Source of the DNA: Enterococcus sp. BWR-S5
GTDB lineage: Bacteria; Bacillota; Bacilli; Lactobacillales; Enterococcaceae
Length of the DNA stretch: 64,000 bases
NCBI RefSeq assembly: GCF_016745255.1
Contig: NZ_JADOEQ010000016.1
Location: forward strand, 1 to 64,000
Direction: 5' to 3'
The first letter of the stretch is position 1. Every line of letters begins with the position of its first letter. Below are positions 35,905 through 43,822 of the stretch, one piece after another. Under the pieces are notes generated by a model that was not told the DNA's origin, made no database searches, and saw nothing but the letters and a program-made list of their open reading frames with translations. The position numbers were made by a program, and so were the translations under genes.

Positions 35905-36582
35905 CTACTCTTCCTTTCCTAAACGATACCCTGCTCCTTTTTTTGTTTGAATATAGGCATCTAATCCAATGTCGCTGACCTTTTTTCGCAACCGAGCCAT
36001 GTTAACAGACAGCGTATTGCCATCCACAAATGCCTCATTTTCCCAAAGCTTTTCCATAATCAGCTCCTTGGCAATAACCTTTTCCGGCTGTTGAAAAAGC
36101 AAATCCAATATTTTTGTTTCATTCATCGTCACCGGGACACATGTATCCAGTAGGCAGACCTCAAAGGCTTCTAAATCCAACACATACTCCCCGTAGCTCA
36201 ACGTTCTTTTATCTGTGAAGCTGGGGTTTCTTCTTAGAATTGCCTGTATTTTTGCGACAAGAACTTCCAAATCAAAGGGCTTTGCGATAAAATCGTCGGC
36301 CCCCATATTCATCGCCATCACAATATTCATATTATCGTTAGCAGATGACAGAAAAACAATAGGTACATCAGACTGTTTGCGAATTTCATTACACCAATGG
36401 TAGCCATTATAAAAAGGCAGTGAAATATCCAAAATCACCAAATCAGGCTGACATGCTTCGAAGTCTGCCACTACCTGTTGAAAATCAGTTACCGCCTGTA
36501 CCTCAAAATTCCATTTTTCTAAAAAAGACACTAAAGTCTCAACAATTCTGCTATCATCTTCTACAATAAATAGTTTCTTCAT
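35905..36582 (-). CDS. BceR-type response regulator
   Basis: The 225-residue OmpR-family regulator has a canonical receiver: acidic pair in IVEDDS, phospho-acceptor Asp in LVILDISLP, SSAND and KPFDLEVL. The winged helix at about residues 130-225 is followed by VNMARLRKKVSDIG. It is first in the bceRS pair. Its target is most likely the adjacent ABC operon, by analogy with Bacillus. Confidence 0.94.
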   Translation of the reverse strand: MKKLFIVEDDSRIVETLVSFLEKWNFEVQAVTDFQQVVADFEACQPDLVILDISLPFYNGYHWCNEIRKQSDVPIVFLSSANDNMNIVMAMNMGADDFIAKPFDLEVLVAKIQAILRRNPSFTDKRTLSYGEYVLDLEAFEVCLLDTCVPVTMNETKILDLLFQQPEKVIAKELIMEKLWENEAFVDGNTLSVNMARLRKKVSDIGLDAYIQTKKGAGYRLGKEE

Positions 36583-36787
36583 CTGCTGCTCTCCTCTACC
36601 TGTTACTCAACTACGTCTTTTTCAGTTTACCACATGAACGCTTTGTTCCAACCAAAAACTAAAAAGACAATAGACCCTTTCAATGAAAATTATGCACTCG
36701 TCAAAAAAAAGAAAGACAGACGGAACACGCTAAGTCCCAACCCATCTCCCTTTTCAGCTCGTTGCACGCCATAGTAACTCTTTGATA

Positions 36788-38617
36788 CTACTCTCGCTCC
36801 CAGTCCTCATCCTTCAGATAGATTCTGTTGGTTTCCTTTTGAAACTCATTGACTGTTTCTGTTCCCCACTCTGGATAGTCTGTCACTAAACCCAGTACAC
36901 CCAAATCAAGTAACTGACGCATGCTTTCCTTCTGATTGACTGTCCAAACATACACAGGCAGCCAAGCTCGACGAAATTCCATCAGATTTTCTCTGGTAGC
37001 CATCCATTCCTCAATAAAGACAAAATCAATATTCATCGTGCGGATTACATTCGGATTAAGAACACCCAGACCGCCAAAGATACAATACCCGCTGATGGTT
37101 TCAGGATGTTTGGTATTCATTTCATTGACTAATTTATAGTCCAATGATAGGAAAATCGATTCCTCCAATAGGTTGTATTCCTGCAACACTGCTGCCACCT
37201 CATCCACAAGATTTTTCTCCTCGTGACCATGCTGCTTCAGCTCGACTGCCAAATTGATTTTTCCCTTCGCCAACTGGATAACTTCTTCCAGCGTCGCAAT
37301 TTCACCAATCATCCCGTTTTGCTTCAACACAACCTGTCCCAGTTCTTTGGCTGTCAGTTCATGAACAGACTTTCCGATTCCTGCCAAACGATTCAATGAA
37401 TCATCATGAATAACCATCGGAATACCGTCTGCGGATAATAAAATATCAATCTCTGCATACTCCGCCTTAGCATCAATCGCTCCTTGAACTGCCGCAAGCG
37501 AATTTTCAACCCCCGCAACACTGCCTCGATGTCCGATAACAATCGGTTCATGAAGATCCTCCGCACTTTCTACCATTCGATACATCGATAAAGCTGTCGG
37601 AACTATAAGGAGAACCGCCAACAATGCAGCAGCGCCTTTCTTTCTAGTCAATCGTTTGCCAAAAACAACCATTGATTTCTGTGCGGCTGACAGCTTGCTG
37701 TCTACTATCTGCTCTTGCTTCAAATCAATCACCTGTTGATTTTTCGGTGTATATGACATCACAACAATCGACAGAAGTACCGGCATCAGAACGAATTTTC
37801 CTAAATAATAAAATAGCCAAATCAGACCAAACCCAACTGTTGGTAACGAGAGCCGATAGCTCTGATAAATAGCTTCGACGCTAATGGTTGTCGAATGAAG
37901 AAATCTGAAAAAAATTTCCCGAGGCAGCCAGTCTACCAGCAGCCAAACAACACTATATAGAGCAAACAGTTTATATATTTGTCTCTTTTTCTTCCAGACA
38001 TAGCTGATACTTGCCTTAAACGCTTTGAAAAACCGCCACTGTTCCAAAATCATCATCGGTATCGTGTAGATGAACAGAAAGAAAAGCAGGGTAATCAATG
38101 CATAGATAAGCACAATTACAGCACTTCCCCAATTATTCTTTGCTAATTCCCCAGTAATAAAATTGGGTATCTGAAAACGCGAAAATAGCGCACTGCTCAA
38201 TCCCATACCTGAGATAGGCAGAAAGATAAATACATAGACAAAGTAACCGATAAGGCTCACGCCGCGTAAGCTGGAAAAAGTCGTCAACGCCTTTTTTACA
38301 GCATCCTTTAATGAGAGCAGCGTTCCACCTTTCAGGTATTGACTTAAAATGACAATCACTGAAAATTCAAAATAAGCAGCATAAGAAGCAACACCAATGA
38401 TTAAAAGTGTCGCTACAATCGCTTGCGGTGTGGTAAAAAATGATAACATATCTTGATTAAATAGTACCTGATATCCTGTTGTTTGCAGTGCCATAAAGAA
38501 AATTGCATTTGTTATTGGTTGTAAAATCAGGCGATGACCAATATTGACCACTAACATGAATAATGCTAGCCGACCAATCCCCTTGAATAGTAACTGTTTA
38601 TTTACTTCTCTCCCCAT
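36788..38617 (-). CDS. Membrane-anchored glycerophosphodiester phosphodiesterase
   Basis: The roughly 609-residue protein has a long N-terminal membrane domain with about seven helices, then one more helix and a GDPD catalytic domain in the C-terminal 240 residues. Catalytic features are IGHRGS, the metal-binding EIDILLSADGIPMVIHDDSLNR (read in parts) and AVELKQHG. The domain should face outwards, releasing glycerol phosphate from glycerophosphodiesters, possibly teichoic-acid or lipid headgroups. I prefer the second of two adjacent ATGs (38617), six bases after AAAAGGTGG. Without a neighbour in the same operon, the physiological substrate is open. Confidence 0.9.
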   Translation of the reverse strand: MGREVNKQLLFKGIGRLALFMLVVNIGHRLILQPITNAIFFMALQTTGYQVLFNQDMLSFFTTPQAIVATLLIIGVASYAAYFEFSVIVILSQYLKGGTLLSLKDAVKKALTTFSSLRGVSLIGYFVYVFIFLPISGMGLSSALFSRFQIPNFITGELAKNNWGSAVIVLIYALITLLFFLFIYTIPMMILEQWRFFKAFKASISYVWKKKRQIYKLFALYSVVWLLVDWLPREIFFRFLHSTTISVEAIYQSYRLSLPTVGFGLIWLFYYLGKFVLMPVLLSIVVMSYTPKNQQVIDLKQEQIVDSKLSAAQKSMVVFGKRLTRKKGAAALLAVLLIVPTALSMYRMVESAEDLHEPIVIGHRGSVAGVENSLAAVQGAIDAKAEYAEIDILLSADGIPMVIHDDSLNRLAGIGKSVHELTAKELGQVVLKQNGMIGEIATLEEVIQLAKGKINLAVELKQHGHEEKNLVDEVAAVLQEYNLLEESIFLSLDYKLVNEMNTKHPETISGYCIFGGLGVLNPNVIRTMNIDFVFIEEWMATRENLMEFRRAWLPVYVWTVNQKESMRQLLDLGVLGLVTDYPEWGTETVNEFQKETNRIYLKDEDWERE

Positions 38618-38841
38618 CATGTGCCACCTTTTCATCTTCATTTTATAACGTTCGTTATCCCCAAGCTTATTATACCTCAGTTTTAGAAAGAGCATTCGAA
38701 AAAAATAGCACTCATCGACTTTATTCTTATTTCCGCAAACAGAAATTACTCCTTCTACTTGAAAAATTTATCTTTCAACTGAAGAAGTAATAGCTCATAA
38801 CACAGCTTGTAACATTTTTTTAACAAATATTAAAATAAGTA

Positions 38842-38870
38842 TTAACATACGACAGAAATAATGTTAGAAT
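38842..38870 (+). promoter_or_regulatory. Promoter of the small peptide gene
   Basis: TTAACA (38842-38847), a 17-base spacer and TAGAAT (38865-38870), with TGT just before the -10 (extended -10). The transcript would start near 38877, leaving a leader of about 25 bases. Confidence 0.7.
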
Positions 38871-38901
38871 TATGTTATAAAAAGTAAGGAGGGGTATGCA
38901 A

Positions 38902-38967
38902 ATGTGGATTGATATCGTTCAATATTGGTTAACTGTAACATCTAATTTCTTCAACATCTTCAGATAA
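38902..38967 (+). CDS. 21-residue amphipathic peptide, PSM/leaderless-bacteriocin-like
   Basis: A short frame beginning MWIDIVQYWL and ending FFNIFR has its own promoter, an AGGAGGGG ribosome site eight bases from the ATG at 38902, and its own terminator. An in-frame ATG at 38896 is too close to the ribosome site. On a helical wheel the polar residues 4, 7, 11, 14/15, 18 and 21 line one face and Trp, Ile, Val, Leu and Phe the other, giving a fully amphipathic helix with no signal peptide and near-zero net charge. Staphylococcal phenol-soluble modulins and leaderless bacteriocins share size and shape, but I see no sequence match. A type I toxin or signalling peptide is also possible. Confidence 0.55.
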   Translation: MWIDIVQYWLTVTSNFFNIFR

Positions 38968-39004
38968 GAGCCAGGAAGATAAAGCAGTAAAAACTAAAGC
39001 CCTA

Positions 39005-39043
39005 TGGATAAGACAGTATCTGGTCTTATCCATTTTATTTTCT
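39005..39043 (+). terminator. Terminator of the small peptide gene
   Basis: TGGATAAGAC (39005-39014) pairs perfectly with GTCTTATCCA (39023-39032), followed by TTTTATTTT. Confidence 0.85.
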
Positions 39044-39215
39044 CGAGAAAAAACAGCCTGTGAATTTCAGCTGCTTTATATAAAGTACTTACTGCCTCTT
39101 TTAACGGGCATCTCCCCTATGCTATACTTGTTATTCAAAGAGGAGCTGGGTTTTATCGGAAGAAGAGCAGCAGACTCTTTGAATCATAAATATTGCTTAA
39201 TAGGGAGAGAAAAGA

Positions 39216-39650
39216 ATGAAAACAATGCGGGTCTGGTTATTAGGGGTAATACTGGTAGTATTAACAGGCTGTGCCTCCAGCACAGCGGAAGAAATTGAAG
39301 TAAACGATGATAAGATTCCTTCTATCTACAAAGTAATAGGAGAGAAGAAAATTACCGGTACAAACAGCAGTATCAAAAATGACGTTCGGACAACTGAGAT
39401 TACCTATCAAAAAGGCAGTATCAGTGAAGAAGAGATAGTGGAATATATGACATATCTGATGGATGAAGAAGGCTTTATCCCTACTGCGGATACCCAAGAG
39501 GTGGATGGCAATCTAGTCAATCAGCTTGGGGCAGAATCGGTAACCGATGACCATATTGTTCTCGTCGATGTAACTGCTCCAAAGGATTTTGAAGGCTCGG
39601 TAGTGATTACCTATCGTTCAGGGCAGGGAAAAATAACCATGAATGAATAA
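39216..39650 (+). CDS. Small lipoprotein of unknown function
   Basis: The 144-residue protein has a lipoprotein signal ending LTGC and an acidic mature part with alternating beta strands and one helix (EEEIVEYMTYLMDEEGF). I do not recognise the family. It should sit on the outer membrane face. The start is preceded by GGGAGAG. A bidirectional terminator separates it from gshF, which converges on it. Confidence 0.75.
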   Translation: MKTMRVWLLGVILVVLTGCASSTAEEIEVNDDKIPSIYKVIGEKKITGTNSSIKNDVRTTEITYQKGSISEEEIVEYMTYLMDEEGFIPTADTQEVDGNLVNQLGAESVTDDHIVLVDVTAPKDFEGSVVITYRSGQGKITMNE

Positions 39651-39693
39651 TAAGCTTATTTAATAAAGTAAAACGCTGAATATCTATAGACAG

Positions 39694-39726
39694 AAATCGC
39701 CCGATGGCTTGGCCATCGGGCGATTT
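39694..39726. terminator. Bidirectional terminator between the lipoprotein gene and gshF
   Basis: AAATCGCCCGATGG and CCATCGGGCGATTT form a perfect 14-bp stem with a short loop; it can serve both converging genes. Confidence 0.9.
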
Positions 39727-39736
39727 TATTATTAGC

Positions 39737-42004
39737 TTAAAACAGCTCCGGATAGAGTAGCTTTAACACGTCCATCGTCAGCTTTCTTCCAGTCCCGGAA
39801 TAAGGGTAGATATGCATATGCATGGCTGGGTTGAAATTGGCTTCGATAATCCCATAATTTTGCGCTTTCTTATTTGCAGGAATTGTCTTATCCGGAATAA
39901 TTAAATCGATTCCACAGATTCTTGCTCCCAAAGCTGCCACAGCCTCGATTGCCAGCTGTTTGTAGCTCTCATCAAATTGATCGGTTACATCAATCGAGTC
40001 TCCTCCGGTACTGATATTAGAGTTTTCTCGTAGATAGACAACCTGATTTTTTTCCGGAATGGAATGAATCATCATCCCCTGTTCCTTCAGCATCAGACGT
40101 TCCAGCTCTCCTAATTGAATCAACTCAAGCGGTGCCCGATGGTTACTGCCTCGAAGCGGGTGCAGATTCTTTTCCGCCACCAGCTCTTCCACAGATCGAA
40201 CCCCATCACCGACAACGTTCGCCGGGATTCTCAACAGAATCGCTTTTACCTCATTATCAAGTACAAAGAAACGATATTCTGTTCCTTCCATAAATTCTTC
40301 AATCAAAATTGATGTGTCCTCTTTAAACGCAAGAGACAATGCCTCAAGATAATCCTTACCTGAAGCGCCATCCTTGAAGATAGATATTCCGACACCATAA
40401 TTTGTTGATTTCGGCTTCACTACAAATGCTTGATTTTCGTATTTCAGATAGGCACGTTCTGCTTCCTCCAGTGAGGTAAATTCATCTCCGGATGGCACCC
40501 GGAAACCTGCCTGCTTCAAAATCTTTTTTGTTACCGTTTTATTTTCCATAATTAATGGCACGACATAAGTATCCAGACTCGTCATGTTGGCATTTTTTAC
40601 ATACTCCACATGATCCCCATGCTGCAATCTTAAGAACTGTTCATTTTCGTCTAAAATGTCTACCTCTAGTCCTTTTTGAATCGCATCAAATAGAAACAGT
40701 TGTGTTGACAGCTCCATATTACGGAAGCCTGCCAATTGATAAGGGCGTTCAAAGGCAATGGATTGATACTCCTTGCCATAGACAATTCCCAGCTCTGTGT
40801 TGGAATTCGCTTCAATGATTGTCCACATTTTTCCTGAAATCGTCATTTCCGGCATTCGAAGCTGTTCTTGATAGCCTGTCAGCAGCTCTTTCTGTCCATA
40901 AATGCCCAGCTCAGTAACCATATCCATCATCTCAGAAAAAATGCGATCCCCTTCTGCCGGCAAGGTGATTTGAGCAAATGGATGAGTCAATGCAATCTGC
41001 TCATTCAACAGCTCTCCTGTTGCTACCCATTCATCTGCCTTCTCTTTTTCATCTGTCCATAACAGAAACAGCATAAACAGATGCATGAATCGCATGGTAT
41101 CCTCATCAATCCCCATTGGCGCAAATGGATTTAAATCAATATTTCTAAGCTCGATATAACGAATTCCTTTTTTCGGGAGATCCGCCATACACTTGCCGCC
41201 TCTTAGTCGAACCGGTGCATAAAACTCTTTTTCTTCAGATAGAATGCCATTTTCCACCATTGTCTGAATGTCATCTGTATACTTCTCTAAAGAAACATAA
41301 GAAACCTTCACATCTTCTCGATTCCGATAACCAAATGAGCTGTTACGGATACTTCGAACCGGTTCCGTTGGACGATTCTCTTCATCTGTAAAATAGCCCC
41401 ATTCACTGACTGGGGAAGCACCAAATAAATACGTAATCAACCAGCGATAGCGCAGATAATTACGGGAAGCTTTCATGTACAGCACATTCTTAAACGACTC
41501 TATTGAAGTATACTCTTCCTGTGCGTCATATAGTCGGTCAATCAGCTCTTCTCCATATTCAAAGTTAAAATGGATACCACTAACCATCTGTTTTCTTTTC
41601 CCATATTCTCTCGCCAGATACCGTCGATAGAGGACATCTTCATATTTTTCCAGCTTGGCAATCTTAATATCCCGATCATTCTCAGGCAATCTTGGCGGCA
41701 TGCTTAACGGCCAAAGCATTTCATTTTTCCCTGTTGAGCGAATAGCAACATCATGAACCGCCGCTAGATAACGCAACGTCTCCATAATCGAGTCCCCTAC
41801 AGGTGTAATCAGCTCCATCTGCGTTTCGCTGAAATCGGTTTGAATATATGGATGGTAGGAGCGGTCACCTAATACTTGCGGATGATCCGTTTGTGCAAGC
41901 ACGCCATCCAATGTCACGCGCTGACTTTCTTTTTCTAATCCAAAACGAGCAGACATCGCATAGGGCCGCACGTCAGTTTTGATTAATAACTCTTTTATCT
42001 TCAT
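39737..42004 (-). CDS. gshF: Bifunctional glutamate-cysteine ligase/glutathione synthetase
   Basis: GshF makes glutathione from glutamate, cysteine and glycine in one cytosolic polypeptide. The 755 residues are the usual size for the fused enzyme. The N-terminal ligase half shows GLEKESQRV, DFSETQMELITPV and YIELRNIDLNPF. The C-terminal ATP-grasp half shows VVKPKSTNYGVGISIF, EEFMEGTEYRFFVL and GIIEANFNPAMHMHIYP. It is transcribed alone and is typical of lactic acid bacteria and listeriae. Confidence 0.96.
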   Translation of the reverse strand: MKIKELLIKTDVRPYAMSARFGLEKESQRVTLDGVLAQTDHPQVLGDRSYHPYIQTDFSETQMELITPVGDSIMETLRYLAAVHDVAIRSTGKNEMLWPLSMPPRLPENDRDIKIAKLEKYEDVLYRRYLAREYGKRKQMVSGIHFNFEYGEELIDRLYDAQEEYTSIESFKNVLYMKASRNYLRYRWLITYLFGASPVSEWGYFTDEENRPTEPVRSIRNSSFGYRNREDVKVSYVSLEKYTDDIQTMVENGILSEEKEFYAPVRLRGGKCMADLPKKGIRYIELRNIDLNPFAPMGIDEDTMRFMHLFMLFLLWTDEKEKADEWVATGELLNEQIALTHPFAQITLPAEGDRIFSEMMDMVTELGIYGQKELLTGYQEQLRMPEMTISGKMWTIIEANSNTELGIVYGKEYQSIAFERPYQLAGFRNMELSTQLFLFDAIQKGLEVDILDENEQFLRLQHGDHVEYVKNANMTSLDTYVVPLIMENKTVTKKILKQAGFRVPSGDEFTSLEEAERAYLKYENQAFVVKPKSTNYGVGISIFKDGASGKDYLEALSLAFKEDTSILIEEFMEGTEYRFFVLDNEVKAILLRIPANVVGDGVRSVEELVAEKNLHPLRGSNHRAPLELIQLGELERLMLKEQGMMIHSIPEKNQVVYLRENSNISTGGDSIDVTDQFDESYKQLAIEAVAALGARICGIDLIIPDKTIPANKKAQNYGIIEANFNPAMHMHIYPYSGTGRKLTMDVLKLLYPELF

Positions 42005-42234
42005 TCATTTTCGCCTTTCCGTCTGTCGAATTATTCACATCACTTACTATTATATAGAAAAACAGCAGGAAAGAGAATCTTTCTGTTTAATAAAAACAAA
42101 CTGCCTAAAGAAACAGGCTTTATTCAACCACAAAATACACCCAAGTATAGTGTTTAGACGTTCTACTCTGTAACCAAAACAAAAGAAAGAGCACAACATG
42201 AAACAGCCATTGCGCCCTTCCTCTTCAGTTTTCC

Positions 42235-42948
42235 CTAACCTTTCCTACGACGGGCAAATTCAATAAAGCGGAATTTATCCAATCGGTGAATCGATTCTGT
42301 GTATTCAAAGCAAGTCGTATCTTCTAAATAGACCAAGCTTCGAACAACAACAACATGGCTATCGCCATGCAAGGTCATCAGCTCCTGCATCTCTTGGGTA
42401 ACAGGCTCTACAGTGATTTCCTTCTGCGCATACGAAATTGCCAGCTTCAAATCGTTCTCAAAATATTCGTAAATTGAGTCCTGCGCTCTTTCCTCAGGCA
42501 GCTCGGGAACAACAGACTGCAGCAAATAATCCTTATCCAAGATAGCAATTTCGCCATCAATCTTTCGCTGTCGAATCAGCTTCCAGGCTTTTTCGCCTAC
42601 TGTCCAAGCGGTCTTCTCATTCAGCTTCTCAGTAACCGGCACCTCTTCCAACACGCGAACAATCGTTTCACTTGGGATTCGCTGCGTTTCCTGCAGCTCT
42701 TTATAACTTGTCAAACCGGCAATGGGAAAATCAAAGCGGTTGAGATCCAAGACAATCGAGCCTTTTCCCTGCTTCTTTTGTATGTACCCCGCATTCAGCA
42801 ATAGATTCAGCGCCTTACGAATCGTTTCCCGCGAAACGCCATAGACCTGAATCAGCTGATTTTCACTCGGCAAAAGAGTGTGCGCCGGATATTCCCCTGC
42901 CAGGATTTTCTTCTCCAAATCCAGAAAAATCTCATTAAATTTATTCAT
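42235..42948 (-). CDS. treR: Trehalose operon repressor, GntR family
   Basis: The 237-residue regulator has an N-terminal GntR winged helix (LLPSENQLIQVYGVSRETIRKALNLL, read in parts) and a C-terminal UTRA effector domain ending IHRLDKFRFIEFARRRKG, the TreR pattern. In Bacillus TreR is relieved by trehalose-6-phosphate. Two palindromes of the expected type, ACTTGT-4-ACAAGT and ACTTGT-4-ACATGT, lie in the divergent promoter region at 46.5-46.8 kb. I start at the ATG at 42948 behind GGAG; a GTG one codon upstream is possible. Confidence 0.9.
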   Translation of the reverse strand: MNKFNEIFLDLEKKILAGEYPAHTLLPSENQLIQVYGVSRETIRKALNLLLNAGYIQKKQGKGSIVLDLNRFDFPIAGLTSYKELQETQRIPSETIVRVLEEVPVTEKLNEKTAWTVGEKAWKLIRQRKIDGEIAILDKDYLLQSVVPELPEERAQDSIYEYFENDLKLAISYAQKEITVEPVTQEMQELMTLHGDSHVVVVRSLVYLEDTTCFEYTESIHRLDKFRFIEFARRRKG

Positions 42949-42975
42949 CACTATCTCCTACCTCCGTCGATAGTT

Positions 42976-43004
42976 ATTATAATGTCTCCTAAATTAAACT
43001 GCAA
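42976..43004 (-). promoter_or_regulatory. Promoter of treR
   Basis: TTGCAG (43004-42999), 17 bases, then TATAAT (42981-42976) on the minus strand. Confidence 0.75.
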
Positions 43005-43102
43005 CCTTTCTTAAAGCGGTTACTTTTTTACCTCGCTCAATAATAACCAAAAGCTCACTCTTCTCATCGATATCTTTCTAACAAAATTCGTGAATACCTC
43101 TG

Positions 43103-43142
43103 CTAAAAAACAAAAGGGCTGAAACATTCACATGTCCCAGCC
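43103..43142 (-). terminator. Terminator of the phosphorylase-pgmB operon
   Basis: GGCTG...CATGTGAATG...CAGCC stem on the minus strand followed by CUUUUGUUUUUU. It separates pgmB from treR. Confidence 0.7.
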
Positions 43143-43171
43143 TCCAAAATTTCTAAGTGACGATTCGTTTT

Positions 43172-43822
43172 CTATTTTGCCAACAGCTGATCAATGTCCA
43201 GTTCATCCAATCGATGAACCAGCTGGTTTGCCCCAGATAAAGGACCTTCTTCAATAACGCCGACAGCATACATCCCAGCGGCATTAATGGCATCAATGCC
43301 AGCTTGCGCATCTTCAAAACCGACAGCCTCCTGCGGACTGATTGCCAGAGCTTCCGCCGCTTTAAAGAAAATCTCAGGGTCAGGCTTGCCTTTTGCCAGA
43401 CTATCCGGATCAACAATATAGCGGAAGTCCTCCAAGACACCCAGCTTTTCTAAAATAACCGGTGCATTTTTTGAAGCTGAGGCTAACGCACAAGGAATGT
43501 CTTTCGCCTTCGCCTGTGCCATAAACTCTTTGACTCCGGGAAGTAAATCCTCCGGCGTCAGAGATGCCAACAATTCGACATAGTGATCATTTTTTTGTTT
43601 AGCCATCTGTTCCTTTTCTACTTGTGAAAAATCATCAGATTTTCCGCCAAAGACCAAGATTCGGTCCAAGGAGTCCATGCGGCTGATGCCTTTCAGCTGT
43701 TCATTAAATACTAAGTCAATCGTAATACCAATTGATTCCGCCAAATCCTTCCACGCCAGATAATGATATTTTGCCGTGTCAGTAATGACACCATCTAAGT
43801 CAAAAATGAATCCTTTTTTCAT
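43172..43822 (-). CDS. pgmB: Beta-phosphoglucomutase
   Basis: PgmB turns the beta-glucose-1-phosphate released by the phosphorylase into glucose-6-phosphate. The 216-residue HAD phosphatase-fold enzyme has the nucleophile and acid Asp pair in FDLDGVITDTA, the cap-domain KGISRMDSL, SASKNAP and KPDPEIF...GFEDAQAGIDA. Its ATG overlaps the stop of the phosphorylase gene, so the two are translated together. Confidence 0.95.
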   Translation of the reverse strand: MKKGFIFDLDGVITDTAKYHYLAWKDLAESIGITIDLVFNEQLKGISRMDSLDRILVFGGKSDDFSQVEKEQMAKQKNDHYVELLASLTPEDLLPGVKEFMAQAKAKDIPCALASASKNAPVILEKLGVLEDFRYIVDPDSLAKGKPDPEIFFKAAEALAISPQEAVGFEDAQAGIDAINAAGMYAVGVIEEGPLSGANQLVHRLDELDIDQLLAK

